Shown here: one piece after another, positions 27,901 through 37,001 of the stretch | Numbering within the stretch: position 1 is the first letter of the stretch | How the letters are laid out: the number at the start of each line of letters is the position of its first letter | Source: Paenibacillus marchantiophytorum | GTDB lineage: Bacteria; Bacillota; Bacilli; Paenibacillales; NBRC-103111 | Length of the DNA: 64,000 nucleotides | Assembly: GCF_014640555.1 (NCBI RefSeq) | Contig: NZ_BMHE01000004.1 | Location: forward strand, 154,997-218,996 | Direction: 5' to 3' | Notes under the pieces: generated by a model | Databases searched by the model: none | Seen by the model: only the letters and a program-made list of their open reading frames with translations | What the model was told of the DNA's origin: nothing | Made by a program: the position numbers and the translations under genes

Positions 27901-30033
27901 CTTGTTGATCCTGTCTACCGATAACGTGAAGTAGTGCCACTCTACTCCCACATTTTGAGCTGAAAAATCAATACGATTTCCTCCAGCCGCCATGTTAAGG
28001 CTCATGTAGTTCGTAGTAGCAGGTCCGACATACCAGCCTAGATTCCCACCCGAATTCCAGTTTTTATTGGCGAGAACCGTCTGATCCCCGGCCAAATCGC
28101 CCATATGCCAGAACGAGATCGTGAAGCTACCATTTCCGAACTTCAAGTCGTCTCGCACGCCAAGGTCCACATAATTGGCATTGCCAGCTGCAATTTTGAC
28201 GGCTTGACCAGATTTACCTGAGACGAAAGTGACATCACCGCTTTGGGCAGCCTTACCGGTTACCCCGCTAGCTTCCTCATTCAGATTGCCATCGAATTTC
28301 ATATTAGACACGAGCTGATTCCACATCGTATTTGGGTCAATCGGTGTCAATCCCGGCGCCGTGCCTCCGGTCCGGTAGGTAGATTGCACAGGAGTGCTTT
28401 TGTTGCCATAAACATCCACCGCTGTCACGTTGACCACATAGGAGGTTGCCGGCTCCAAGTCGGCCATCGGAATATTCATTTTATTCGGAATCGGCGAAAA
28501 ATAATAATCCGACAACACGTTGAATGATTTCACTGTTTCAGCCGTTCTCTGGTTCAACAGCTTGATTTCATAGTGATGCATGGACTGATCGTCTTTGGCT
28601 TGTCGGAAAGAAAGCACCGGTACGTTATTCACTCCCGGCAGCACTTTGATCTCGGGGTTCGCCGGGAATTGAGGCGCTGTTTTGTTGCGGTTGCTTGTTG
28701 TGTACGTGAAGTTGCTTTTAATTTCCGCATTGGAATTGCCTCGCAGCTTCACAACCCATTTCTTTCCTGCTAATGCGCCGGCACTGGAGTACGGAGGCGG
28801 GGTGCCCGCTCCTTCTCTTCCTATTCCTTGCCAATTACCTCCATTAATGATGGAGCCTGGATCACCGTTATACTCCACTCGCTCAATCTCTATGCGATCC
28901 TGGTATACCTCAATAAATTCCGATTGATTAACAGGAAATTGGTCACGACCAGCCATTAGACCTTCATGTGTGACAGCAGCATACCCACCCTCTGTCTCCA
29001 CATAAGACATGGACCCCAAATTAATCGCTGTAAAGTCTTTCTGGTAAATGGAACGGTCATCGTTAATATTCAAATGCGAGTGACCGGACAAGACGATAAC
29101 TTGCGGAAAATTTTGCAAATCTGTATACAAGTTCGAATTGGTAGATTGCTGTCCGTCCATGACAGTAGCAGTAACCGGATGATGCAAAGTAATAAAGATC
29201 GGCTTGTTTAGGTTTGCCGGATCGCTCATCAACGCTGCGAGTCTCCCCTTCAACCAATTCCGTTGATTCGTGTCACCATTGTAGCTGTTCCCGTTCAAGA
29301 AGAAAAAGGAATAGTCCTTGATTGTCTTCTCATAATAACCGTTCGACTGACTCGTGAACCATTCATCCGGATATCCAGCTTTGACATCCGCTACGCTAGC
29401 GTCATGATTGCCGATGGCGATCTGTACAGGCATACTCCCCCAACCTTTTCTTGCCATTTGCTCCTGTAAAACTTCATGAACAAATGTATGATCCGGTCCT
29501 TTGCCATCGTTATTATCATTGATTAAATCGCCTCCGATAACAATGGCATCCGGCTTGAAAATGGAAGACATCACATCAAAGTTGCTGGTGTACCGTGCTT
29601 TCGTACTAAGTTTATCCGCTGGTGTGTTCGTTCCGATATGAAGATCAGACATCGCTGCAAATTTCAGCAGCGGTTGTTCGGATGTTTTAATGATGTAACC
29701 GTACGTCCTTGCAGTACTCCAAACACCGTCTTTCAAGGCAATAGCCGAGATGTTCGTCGATTCCGTGAGAGCAATCGGCGTCCCGTTAAATTTGAGGCTG
29801 GATTCGTCAGGCAAAGTACCGTCGAGCGTGTAATAGATGTCTGCACCTTGCGTCGTGGAGGTAAGGGTAACATTTACTGTTTGCTCATAGCGGCCTGCCG
29901 GCACTGAGGGCACTGGCTTATCTACCGTGACGGTTGCCGATGCGACCGGGATTAAACTTATCCCGCCTGAATAAACCACAGAACAAGCGATGGTGCATAC
30001 CATTAATGCGGATACGAATTTTTTGGCATTCAA
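24985..30033 (-). CDS. Giant secreted SLH-anchored metallophosphoesterase, tandem copy 2
   Basis: About 1682 residues, paralogous to 18663..24653. Order of domains: signal peptide, CHB_HEX_C-like, calcineurin-type phosphoesterase (MSDLHIG, GGDLINDNN, GNHDASV, LHHPV, GHSHLN), FN3-like, LamG-like, one FIVAR-like plus one discoidin domain, three cadherin-like repeats, a linker, three SLH motifs. It thus has one discoidin unit and one cadherin-like repeat fewer than its neighbour. The C-terminal SLH third is nearly identical between the two, while the phosphoesterase parts have diverged more. TTG 30033 with AAGGAGG nine bases upstream is the likely start; the ATG at 30057 precedes that site and is not preferred. 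Confidence 0.88.
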   Translation of the reverse strand: MNAKKFVSALMVCTIACSVVYSGGISLIPVASATVTVDKPVPSVPAGRYEQTVNVTLTSTTQGADIYYTLDGTLPDESSLKFNGTPIALTESTNISAIALKDGVWSTARTYGYIIKTSEQPLLKFAAMSDLHIGTNTPADKLSTKARYTSNFDVMSSIFKPDAIVIGGDLINDNNDGKGPDHTFVHEVLQEQMARKGWGSMPVQIAIGNHDASVADVKAGYPDEWFTSQSNGYYEKTIKDYSFFFLNGNSYNGDTNQRNWLKGRLAALMSDPANLNKPIFITLHHPVTATVMDGQQSTNSNLYTDLQNFPQVIVLSGHSHLNINDDRSIYQKDFTAINLGSMSYVETEGGYAAVTHEGLMAGRDQFPVNQSEFIEVYQDRIEIERVEYNGDPGSIINGGNWQGIGREGAGTPPPYSSAGALAGKKWVVKLRGNSNAEIKSNFTYTTSNRNKTAPQFPANPEIKVLPGVNNVPVLSFRQAKDDQSMHHYEIKLLNQRTAETVKSFNVLSDYYFSPIPNKMNIPMADLEPATSYVVNVTAVDVYGNKSTPVQSTYRTGGTAPGLTPIDPNTMWNQLVSNMKFDGNLNEEASGVTGKAAQSGDVTFVSGKSGQAVKIAAGNANYVDLGVRDDLKFGNGSFTISFWHMGDLAGDQTVLANKNWNSGGNLGWYVGPATTNYMSLNMAAGGNRIDFSAQNVGVEWHYFTLSVDRINKTASTYVDGVVKATKDISALGTASLDTSFNIILGADGNKGNGGAEVTLDDLKIWKRALTATEAKALSDSYKEETTENIYNFNQLTSKLQEAEQFAAQIAGTTGLSLPVQVQNELTSQIVAAKSLTSGSGATVIDQAYLDLIWALKAAQGAVVYTFLPKTNFSLQSYSSYAENDNDEAKNILDGQETTIWHSNYEAPADPFPHWVIIDMKNTNKINGVQRKSRTNQSYMAFPKTFELYASDNLDDLKNPAFLDNAANKAVGTFGKTWAGTVYKDYVSLDKTLQGRYVKFVVTGTYDQAAIYTSMSEIDFTGEKALSGDAALTELKVNGAAISGFEPDKLGYAISVPYETTVATVTYSKADPAATVAVSGGKNLVVGDNTVTVKVTSQDSTVKAYTIVVTRQPQPLSSDSSLIDLSVNGTAVSGFAGDKFDYAMLVPYETTVTNVTYTKANSASTLAVSGGQNLIVGDNPVTVKVTSQDGTRQSTYTLVVTRQPQSASSNATLRDLQVNGVTVSGFAPDKLNYSMDVPYSTTVATVTYSVYHTAAKAAVTGSSSLNVGSNVITVKVTAQNGTINEYGITVNRSSSSNLDPGPSESSGPSTTPDKPKLPEDAVTIKDDDLKDGQSSVSVELPEGKNRLIIGVEQAEQLEGRPLQVQAPNVKLTVPGELLKSASSLLPTPDDKAEVTVKIEPVAAAQAERTLQEASRKDNANYKLGGQMVDLSIFATNAEGKQFALDKLEKPVTMTFPIPAGMNPKLAGIYEIKKDGSLVYLGGKRVNGNTAIEVGTDRLSQYAVLSLEKNYNDVTDKHWAFATIRELSAQHIVNGATDATFAPGKDISRAEFAALLARTLGLSSADTSPFGDVTAKDWYAKEVAAAYKAGIISGNEQQAFEPNRSITREEMAVMLVRAYEHRTGAKLKPSSEASSDASEISDWALPFVNSALKARLLSGRQEGLFVPDEHTTRAEAAQAIYNLLK

Positions 30034-30057
30034 TATGTAAGTCCTCCTTCTGATCAT

Positions 30058-30241
30058 TTATAATGAAAAAACATTTAAAACCACTTTTTTTAATTGTTTT
30101 TGTTTATGTTTAGTTTTATTTTATTGCTTATTTGTTTGCGGAAAATTAATTTCATATGGTGATTTTGTAAATATATCGAACTGAAAGGACATTCCAAGGT
30201 GTGAGTGTTTATAGTTGCTTACTCCTTGGTTGCCACTGTTA
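30058..30241 (-). other. AT-rich leader upstream of the 24985 gene
   Basis: This 180-base stretch is very A/T-rich and should hold the promoter of the giant gene. An inverted repeat CCAAGG...CCTTGG spans 30194-30230. I cannot point to one clear -35/-10 pair. Confidence 0.4.
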
Positions 30242-30437
30242 AAGGAAGTACAGGCCACTATTTTAGCCAAATGTGCATTTTCTGGGAACGAAGCGGAACT
30301 ACAGGGTCTTATTTCAGATAAATATGGGTCTTTCTGCGAATATTGGCGAAATAGAGGCTTACAGTTCCCCTTCGCGAACAAAAAGGGCTATTCGGGATAA
30401 AATAGCGTACTGACGTTCCCTTATCTGCGCGAGGATA
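30242..30437. repeat. Intergenic repeat cassette, subtype A, copy 3
   Basis: Four arms as in the copies at 18413 and 24720. The first arm is altered (GGAAGTACAGGCCACTATT), the second is exact (GGAACTACAG at 30295), the reverse arms end at about 30370 and 30421. Open frames on both strands here encode only repeat sequence. Confidence 0.82.
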
Positions 30438-30486
30438 CAAAAAAAATCGCCAACCTCCGTAATGGTACAGGTGGTTGGCGATCTTT
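30438..30486 (-). terminator. Intrinsic terminator left from a deleted SLH gene
   Basis: On the minus strand GATCGCCAACCACC pairs with GGAGGTTGGCGATT, followed by a run of Ts. It is the best preserved of the three homologous terminators. It now stands downstream of mgtC-like 30592..31272 and may end the whole phosphonate transcript. Confidence 0.8.
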
Positions 30487-30492
30487 CAATAT

Positions 30493-30581
30493 TTATTTCA
30501 GCAGATTGTAAATCGCTTGCGCTGCTTCCGCACGGTTTGTATGTTCATCCGGCACGTATCTTCTGAGGATAGCTCGAGTTT
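30493..30581 (-). pseudogene. 3' relic of a third SLH giant gene
   Basis: Read on the minus strand, 30493-30556 encodes PDEHTNRAEAAQAIYNLLK and a stop, the exact C-terminus of the two giant SLH proteins with one change. Bases 30557-30581 (TCTTCTGAGGATAGCTCGAG) match a site about 90 bases further inside the intact genes, so an internal deletion joined two pieces. With the adjoining terminator and cassette it proves that a third tandem unit once existed. Confidence 0.82.
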
Positions 30582-30591
30582 GACAATTCAA

Positions 30592-31272
30592 TTACCTGCT
30601 CTCAATTTCCACAAAAGAAACATGTTCAACTGATTTCAACAAGGAATAAACGTCCGTCGCCTGCACTTTCTCATACGTTAGCAACTTCAATTCCAGCTGA
30701 TTGGAGCTTCCTTCCACATCTTTCACTTTAACGCGCTCGACCTGCATGTTTAATTCTTTCAACTTTTGAAAAATCACATTGGGATCCTGGCTTTCATGAA
30801 AAACAATTCTTACTTCCAAATATCTTTGTTTGAGTGAACGGGGACCGATTAACTTAATAAGGACGGGGAACAAATTAACGGACAGAATAATGAAGATAAC
30901 GGCTACAAAGGCCTGGAGATAGTACCCGGCTCCCGTTGCTATGCCCAGCGCAGAGGCTGACCATACCATCGAAGCTGTGGTCAACCCGGAAATTTCATCA
31001 TTGCTTTTTCTTAAAATAACGCCTGCACCCAAGAATCCGACGCCGCTCACAATTTGTGCAGCGAGCCGCATCGGATCCATATTGGTGTGGCCAGGAATGG
31101 AAAACTTGCTTACTGACTCGATGGAGACCAACGTAATCAAACAACTTGCAACAGCAATGACCATGTTGGTCTTCATGCCTACAGGCTTATGCTTCAGCTG
31201 TCGGTCAATGCCAATCAGCATGCCAAGAAATAGAGCTATAGCTAGTTTGATAATAAAGTGAGACATCAACAC
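30592..31272 (-). CDS. MgtC/SapB family membrane protein
   Basis: A 226-residue protein with five predicted membrane helices in the first 140 residues and a C-terminal ACT-like soluble domain. Family signatures are LGMLIGIDRQLKHKPVGMKTNM, GVGFLGAGVILR and GLTTASMVWSASALGIA. MgtC-type proteins are linked to magnesium or phosphate stress and ATP synthase control; substrate transport is not proven. GTG 31272 with GGGGGAAG upstream is the likely start (ATG 31266 is the alternative). It lies 45 bases after ald and may be read with the phosphonate operon. Confidence 0.82.
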   Translation of the reverse strand: MLMSHFIIKLAIALFLGMLIGIDRQLKHKPVGMKTNMVIAVASCLITLVSIESVSKFSIPGHTNMDPMRLAAQIVSGVGFLGAGVILRKSNDEISGLTTASMVWSASALGIATGAGYYLQAFVAVIFIILSVNLFPVLIKLIGPRSLKQRYLEVRIVFHESQDPNVIFQKLKELNMQVERVKVKDVEGSSNQLELKLLTYEKVQATDVYSLLKSVEHVSFVEIESR

Positions 31273-31317
31273 GGCACTTCCCCCACTTTTCTCGTTTCTG
31301 GCAGCATACGAGGTTTT

Positions 31318-32451
31318 CTATACGGATATAGGCAGATCTTTGAGAACGCTATCGATCTCAACATAGGGATACCCCTGCGCTTCAGCAACTGCTTTATACG
31401 TAATTTTGCCCTCAATTGTGTTGAAACCTTTGGCCAAATCTTTATGCTGCAATCCGGCTTCACGATAGCCTTTATTCGCAATCTGCAAGCCATAGCCTAT
31501 CGTGACGTTCGTTAATGCGACTGTGGATGTCTGGGCAACCGCTCCAGGCATATTGGCAACTGCATAATGCACAACGCCGTGCTTCACGTATGTCGGGTTG
31601 CTATGTGTTGTAATCCGGTCGATGGTTTCAATCGATCCGCCTTGATCAATGGCTACATCCACGATAACGGAACCAGGTTTCATCGTTTTCACGACAGCTT
31701 CTGTCACGAGCCGCGGCGCGCGGCTGCCTGGAATCAGTACCGCACCGATCAGCAGGTCCGCTTTCTTAACAGCCTCTGCAATATTGCTGCCATGCGACAT
31801 TAATGTGCGCAGACGACCCTGAAATTGATCATCCAGCTGGCGCAGCCGCTCCGCATTCACATCAAGCAGCGTCACGCTTGCGCCCAAGCCAATGGCCATT
31901 TTGGCCGCTTGCGTCCCCACCACACCGCCGCCAATAATCACAACTTCAGCTGGTGCTACGCCAGGAACACCGCCTAGAAGAATTCCTTTTCCTCCTTTGG
32001 ACTTCTCAAGGAATTGGGCGCCGATTTGAATCGACATCCGGCCCGCGACTTCACTCATCGGCGTCAGCAGCGGCAGCGATCCATTGCTTAATTGAATGGT
32101 TTCATAGGCGATGGCTATCACTTTCTTATCCGTTAACGCTCGGGTCAACTCGGATTCTGCCGCAAGATGCAAGTAAGTGAATAGAATTAATCCTTCCCGA
32201 AAATACACGTACTCGTCTTCAAGCGGTTCTTTTACTTTAAGAACCATCTCCGCCGACCAAGCATCCGCTGCGAAGGGCACTATTTTGGCGCCTGCTTCAA
32301 TATAATCTTCGTTTGCAAAGCCGCTCCCCCAACCAGCGCCGGCCTCAATCCAAACCTCATGCCCATGCTGTCTAAAAGAAGCAACGCCCGCAGGTGTAAT
32401 CCCCACTCGATTCTCATTGTTTTTAATTTCTTTCGGTACGCCAATAATCAT
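31318..32451 (-). CDS. ald: Alanine dehydrogenase
   Basis: A 377-residue NAD-dependent enzyme that converts L-alanine to pyruvate and ammonia and back. It starts [20 protein letters not shown]; the Rossmann motif is [23 protein letters not shown], and [11 protein letters not shown] and [16 protein letters not shown] are family hallmarks. The start at 32451 is chosen over 32457 for spacing to AAGGGAG and by family N-terminus. It is the last enzyme gene of the AEP operon, 19 bases after phnW. PhnW makes alanine from pyruvate, so Ald can recycle it and release the nitrogen as ammonia. Confidence 0.95.
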   Translation of the reverse strand: MIIGVPKEIKNNENRVGITPAGVASFRQHGHEVWIEAGAGWGSGFANEDYIEAGAKIVPFAADAWSAEMVLKVKEPLEDEYVYFREGLILFTYLHLAAESELTRALTDKKVIAIAYETIQLSNGSLPLLTPMSEVAGRMSIQIGAQFLEKSKGGKGILLGGVPGVAPAEVVIIGGGVVGTQAAKMAIGLGASVTLLDVNAERLRQLDDQFQGRLRTLMSHGSNIAEAVKKADLLIGAVLIPGSRAPRLVTEAVVKTMKPGSVIVDVAIDQGGSIETIDRITTHSNPTYVKHGVVHYAVANMPGAVAQTSTVALTNVTIGYGLQIANKGYREAGLQHKDLAKGFNTIEGKITYKAVAEAQGYPYVEIDSVLKDLPISV

Positions 32452-32470
32452 GCTCATTCATCTCCCTTGG

Positions 32471-33586
32471 TTATGTCCAAAATTTTTCTTGCTGTATCGC
32501 ATCCACTAGACGAATCATATCGTCTACCTGTACTTCCCCGATGTTGCCGATCCGGAACGTATTCGCATTCGTAATTTTCCCCGGATAAATAACAAAGCCT
32601 CTGCGCTTCAATTTCTCATATAAAGTCTGGAACTGGAAAGCTTCGCTTTCGGGATATAAGAAGGATGTGATGATTGGCGACTGCAGCTGCTCGGGCAGCA
32701 GCGTTTCGAAACCGAGCAGTTTCATTCCTTTGACGAGCGCTCGCTGGCTAGTTTTGTATCGATTGTATCTGGCGACAATGCCACCTTCATCTGCTAGTTC
32801 TTTCAGAGCTTCGTAGAAAGCACGGACGACGTGAGTCGGAGAGGTGAACCGCCATTTGCCGTTGTAATGTTCCATTTTGTCCCATTGATCGTACAAATCG
32901 AGAGAATGCGAACGGGCCCAGCCTGCGCACTTTTCCAATTCATCGATCTTGGCGATAACGAAGCCGAATCCAGGCACTCCTTGAATGCACTTGTTCGCGC
33001 TGCTGATCAGGAAATCAATTTGCAGATCCGCCATATCCATCGGAATTCCGCCAAAGGAGCTCATGGCATCTACAATATAGGTTTTGTTATATTTTTTTGC
33101 TATGCGGCCTACGGCTTCAATCGGGTTTAACATGCCTGTCGTCGTTTCGCAATGAACAACAGCTACGTGCGTAATATCCGCATCTTCTTGCAGCAAGGAT
33201 TCCAATTGATTCAAATCCGGAGGAGCAACCTCTCCGTTATCCAAGAGGACGAGCGGAATATTCAGCATTTTGGCCATATGTGCCATCCGCTGGCCATATG
33301 CGCCATTAGCCATAACAAGGATTTTGCCATGCTGCGGAATAACGCTTCCGATGACAGCTTCCACGCAAAATGAGCCGCTGCCTTGCATCAGAACGGAGGA
33401 ATAAAACGAAGCCTCTTTGGTTGCTAGTCGAACAAGTCTGGTCCGAATATCCTGGACAATTCGATTATAGTCATCATCCCATGTACACCAGTCTTTCAGC
33501 ATAGCCGCCTTTACCCTTTTACTAGTGGAAAGCGGTCCTGGCGTCAGAAGTAAATATGGGTTGTCTTCGATCAGCTCAATATTCAT
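32471..33586 (-). CDS. phnW: 2-aminoethylphosphonate--pyruvate transaminase
   Basis: A 371-residue PLP enzyme: AEP plus pyruvate gives phosphonoacetaldehyde plus L-alanine. It opens [19 protein letters not shown]; the lysine that binds PLP is in [18 protein letters not shown], and [12 protein letters not shown] precedes it. These match PhnW rather than generic class V transferases. Start 33586 has GAAGGAGAG eight bases before. It lies 27 bases from phnX, its partner in the pathway. Confidence 0.95.
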   Translation of the reverse strand: MNIELIEDNPYLLLTPGPLSTSKRVKAAMLKDWCTWDDDYNRIVQDIRTRLVRLATKEASFYSSVLMQGSGSFCVEAVIGSVIPQHGKILVMANGAYGQRMAHMAKMLNIPLVLLDNGEVAPPDLNQLESLLQEDADITHVAVVHCETTTGMLNPIEAVGRIAKKYNKTYIVDAMSSFGGIPMDMADLQIDFLISSANKCIQGVPGFGFVIAKIDELEKCAGWARSHSLDLYDQWDKMEHYNGKWRFTSPTHVVRAFYEALKELADEGGIVARYNRYKTSQRALVKGMKLLGFETLLPEQLQSPIITSFLYPESEAFQFQTLYEKLKRRGFVIYPGKITNANTFRIGNIGEVQVDDMIRLVDAIQQEKFWT

Positions 33587-33613
33587 CGTGATACTCTCCT
33601 TCGCTTTGTTCAT

Positions 33614-34429
33614 CTATTGGTCGCCTCCAGCCATACGCACGTTAATGTCATCAATGACATGCACAAGATCGCCGATCGTCGGGATCACGTAATGAGCTCC
33701 GGCTTCAAAGAAACGTTTCTCAACGACAGCCATTTTCGCTTCCAATTCTTCAGCCGGCAGCGTGTTCACTTCCTCCTCGGTAAGGCCGAGCTCGCTTCCG
33801 CCTTTCACGACGCCAACACTCCATGCCCCGGCATTGACACCTTCCTGTATATCGCTGATCGTATCGCCGACTTTGACAATCGCCTTAAACGGATAAACCC
33901 CTAAATTCATGGCATTTAGGTAACACATCCAGGGATGTGGTCTCCCCGCCCTCACTTCAGAAGGAGTCACCAAGGAATCCGGCTCATATCCTTTCAATTT
34001 GGCTTCTCGACTCACAATATCCATCATTTCCCTTGTATATCCGGTTGTTGAGCCTATTTTCAGCCCTCTGGCCCGCAGCTCCTTCATCAAATCCAGAGCA
34101 CCAGGAATCGGGTCCGTGTACTGGGGTAAAATTTCAAAAAGCAGCGGCTCGAAATCGGCATACAAGTCATCCACATCGGCATCTGTCGGCAGAGCCCCGA
34201 ATTGCTCCTTCCATAACTGCGCAATTCGCGGTATGCCGCATAACGTTTGGATATGATCCCACTTCAATAATCCCATCGGGCCCCGCGCTTCTTCTGCGGT
34301 AATGGCAATGCCCCGCTTCTCAAAGATTCGGAGAAACACTTCGAGCGGCGCGAAACACCCGAAATCAACCATCGTACCTGCCCAATCAAAAATAACGGCT
34401 TGAATTTGACCTTCAACTTTTTTCGCCAT
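33614..34429 (-). CDS. phnX: Phosphonoacetaldehyde hydrolase (phosphonatase)
   Basis: A 271-residue HAD-family enzyme that splits phosphonoacetaldehyde to acetaldehyde and phosphate. The nucleophile is in IFDWAGTMVDFG, the Schiff-base lysine in GPMGLLKWDHI, STTGYTREMM is motif II, and KVGDTISDIQEGVNAG holds the metal aspartates. All specific phosphonatase residues are present. ATG 34429 has GAGAGGG nine bases upstream. Together with phnW it lets the cell use AEP as a source of phosphate, carbon and nitrogen. Confidence 0.95.
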   Translation of the reverse strand: MAKKVEGQIQAVIFDWAGTMVDFGCFAPLEVFLRIFEKRGIAITAEEARGPMGLLKWDHIQTLCGIPRIAQLWKEQFGALPTDADVDDLYADFEPLLFEILPQYTDPIPGALDLMKELRARGLKIGSTTGYTREMMDIVSREAKLKGYEPDSLVTPSEVRAGRPHPWMCYLNAMNLGVYPFKAIVKVGDTISDIQEGVNAGAWSVGVVKGGSELGLTEEEVNTLPAEELEAKMAVVEKRFFEAGAHYVIPTIGDLVHVIDDINVRMAGGDQ

Positions 34430-34463
34430 CCTAACCATCCCTCTCACAGTCCATAAATTATTG

Positions 34464-35249
34464 TTATTCCGATGCGATCCACTCTACACTTACGCGATCT
34501 AACTCAGCTTTCCATTCTTCCGGTGCTGGAACTCCACTGACAATGACATCGATTTCTTTCAAATCGGACATTTTATAAAATTGCACCATACCAATTTTGG
34601 AATGGTCGGCAACCACAACGCTCATTTTGGCATGCTCCATCATCTTCCTCACTAATTGACCGCGCTCTTCATCAAACGATGTGATCCCTTTGTCGATCAT
34701 TATCCCATCGATGGAGATAAACGCTTTGTCTGCATAGAAATGTTCCACCAGTTTCTCGGCCAATGAGCCGACAACTCTGGATTGCAGCGAGCTTACTTTG
34801 CCTCCGATGAAAAATATTTCTCCCGAGTAGAGATCTCTATTTTTATAATCAATGAGCGAAAAGAGCGCAGGAATGGAGTTGGTCAAAATCGTGAGATCTT
34901 GCTTATGCAGCAGATGCTCGATCATCTGCAGGGTCGTCGAGCCGTCATCAATGAAAATCACTTCATTGTCCTCGACGAGCAAGGCAGCCGCCTGGCCAAT
35001 TTTACGCTTTTCGTCCACATGCAGGACTTCCCTGTTCAAATGGGAAGGTTCTTCACGGGAACGACTAATTTTCACCGCGCCGCCGTAGACCCGCTTTAAC
35101 TGGTTAGTCTCCTCAAGATCCTCCAAATACCTGCGTACAGTCTCGGACGAAACTTGGAACACATCCACCAGCTCATGGGTAATCACTTTGCCTTCCGAAT
35201 TGATCTGATTAAGAATATACTCCTTACGCGATTCACCGATTAATGACAT
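34464..35249 (-). CDS. DeoR-family transcriptional regulator of the AEP cluster
   Basis: A 261-residue regulator: N-terminal winged helix (SRKEYILNQINSEGKVITHELVDVFQVSSETVRRYLEDL) and a C-terminal DeoR sensor fold with FIDDGSTTLQMI, TNSIPAL and GSLAEKLVEHFYADKAFISIDGI. Such proteins usually bind a phosphorylated metabolite; phosphonoacetaldehyde or AEP are candidates by context. ATG 35249 has AAGGGGG nine bases upstream. AEP clusters more often carry GntR- or LysR-type regulators, so this pairing is unusual. Confidence 0.87.
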   Translation of the reverse strand: MSLIGESRKEYILNQINSEGKVITHELVDVFQVSSETVRRYLEDLEETNQLKRVYGGAVKISRSREEPSHLNREVLHVDEKRKIGQAAALLVEDNEVIFIDDGSTTLQMIEHLLHKQDLTILTNSIPALFSLIDYKNRDLYSGEIFFIGGKVSSLQSRVVGSLAEKLVEHFYADKAFISIDGIMIDKGITSFDEERGQLVRKMMEHAKMSVVVADHSKIGMVQFYKMSDLKEIDVIVSGVPAPEEWKAELDRVSVEWIASE

Positions 35250-35276
35250 GAACGGTAACCCCCTTGCAGGCAACGA

Positions 35277-37001
35277 CTATTGGCGAACTTGCCATGCATC
35301 TGTTTTCCTTCTTACCTTCTTCGAAAGGATCGTGTAAAGCAGTCTCACGATAATATTCGTAATTACGATGAGCACCGCCATAGCAGCGGCGGCTGCAACA
35401 TCACCTGCATCCTCCATACTGACCAGGGCAACGGCAGCTAGATTCAAATCCGCAGACCGTAGAAACACGACGGCCGAAACGGTAACCATTGCGTTGACAA
35501 AGAAGTACATGGCAATTTCAATGATGGCTGGCAAACACATCGGAACCGTTACTTTCAGCAGTGTTCGGTAGAACGGTACGCGCATCGATTCAGAAACGAG
35601 TTCGAATTCTTTATCCAGTTTCTTGAGCGCCGTCGTCGCTGTGATGAAAGGCACGCCATAGAAGTGAGTGATATTGGCCAGCACAAGGATGATCATCGTT
35701 CCGTAAACCCAATTCAAGGGATTGTTCGGATTATTAAAGAAGAAAATGTAAGCCAAACCTATTACCATACCAGGCAGGGCAAGCGGCAGCACGGACAGGA
35801 AATAGCCAATCTGCCTAAGTCCGTTCAAATGACGCGATTTCTCGATCAAATAAGCGAATAAGAAAGTAATGAACGTTCCGACTATTGCGGTAAGGAACGA
35901 TACCTTTAAACTAGTCCAGAACGGGTCAAGTCCGGAACCTGCTACATGGGAGAAATCATAATGTTTGAAACTAAAACTTAAATTATAGGGCCAAACTTTG
36001 ATCAATGAAGCACAAACAATGGTAATTAATGGAATAAGTATCGCAATTGAAATAAACAACCCAAAGATTTGGTAGAATCTATCACGCAATTTTCCAGCAG
36101 CAATCCGGTAAGGAGTCGACTTGGAAGAAAGCATAGAACGCTGTTTGCGCTCCACCATTCGATCCACCACAAAGGCGATAATAGCCGGAATCGTTAGCAA
36201 AATACCAACGGTGGCGCCCATCGACATATTTTGCTGTCCGATGACTTGCTTATAAATATCTGTCGCCAATACGTTGAATTTGCCCCCGATTGCTTGCGGC
36301 GCCCCGAAATCTGTAAAGCAGGCTGTGAAGCAAACGAAAATCGCGCTTATAAGTCCATATTTGATCGATGGCAAGGTCACGGTCAGAAACATTTTCGTCT
36401 TGCTCGCGCCTAATGTTTCTGCAGCTTCATACAACCGTTGGTCCGTGATGGACAATGCCGTAATGAAAATAAGGAATGCTTGAGGAAACAAGTAGATGAC
36501 CTCGGAAATAACGATGCCTACAGGACCATAAATCGGAATGCTGATACCGCTTGGCAATAATCCGAAAAAGCCCTTTGTCACGATTCCTTGATTGCCAAAA
36601 AGATACGTTAAAGCGATTCCATGCATCATGGTTGGCTCAAAAAGCGGCAGCATCGCAACATAATGCAAGTAAGCTTTGCCGCGAATGGTCGTTCGGCTAA
36701 TTCCATATGCATACAGGAAGGCTAGGGTGACGGCAATTGCGGTGGAAAGCAGAGAAACCCATATCGTATTCCATAAGGACTGCGCCAAGGATGGCGTCGT
36801 GAAGTATTTGATGAAATTATGAATTCCGATGAATTCCGCATTCGAATTGAAAAAGGCTTTGCTGAATAATAAACAGAGTGGCACTAGTGTCGTTGTGGAC
36901 AACGTAATGACAAGTGCAACGATAAGAATATTTTGCAGATTGATGAGTTCTCCCCAGTTTCGGCGAACAGGCGGTGTCCATCCAGAAGATTGCTTCTCCA
37001 T
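35277..37001 (-). CDS. AEP ABC transporter, fused two-domain permease (PhnU2/FbpB type)
   Basis: A 574-residue protein with about twelve membrane helices in two halves, each with a permease EAA loop (about ETLGASKTKMFLTVTLPSIKYG and SMRVPFYRTLLKVTVPMCLP). This duplicated layout matches the putative 2-aminoethylphosphonate permease family of the ferric-iron-type ABC importers. The start overlaps the stop of the ATPase gene (TGATG), indicating coupling. Confidence 0.88.
   Translation of the reverse strand: MEKQSSGWTPPVRRNWGELINLQNILIVALVITLSTTTLVPLCLLFSKAFFNSNAEFIGIHNFIKYFTTPSLAQSLWNTIWVSLLSTAIAVTLAFLYAYGISRTTIRGKAYLHYVAMLPLFEPTMMHGIALTYLFGNQGIVTKGFFGLLPSGISIPIYGPVGIVISEVIYLFPQAFLIFITALSITDQRLYEAAETLGASKTKMFLTVTLPSIKYGLISAIFVCFTACFTDFGAPQAIGGKFNVLATDIYKQVIGQQNMSMGATVGILLTIPAIIAFVVDRMVERKQRSMLSSKSTPYRIAAGKLRDRFYQIFGLFISIAILIPLITIVCASLIKVWPYNLSFSFKHYDFSHVAGSGLDPFWTSLKVSFLTAIVGTFITFLFAYLIEKSRHLNGLRQIGYFLSVLPLALPGMVIGLAYIFFFNNPNNPLNWVYGTMIILVLANITHFYGVPFITATTALKKLDKEFELVSESMRVPFYRTLLKVTVPMCLPAIIEIAMYFFVNAMVTVSAVVFLRSADLNLAAVALVSMEDAGDVAAAAAMAVLIVITNIIVRLLYTILSKKVRRKTDAWQVRQ

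Noticed and set aside
30121..30400. Open frames on both strands around the third A-type cassette
   Set aside because: Their peptides are the translated repeat, with matching short frames at the other A copies; non-coding repeat is the simpler reading.
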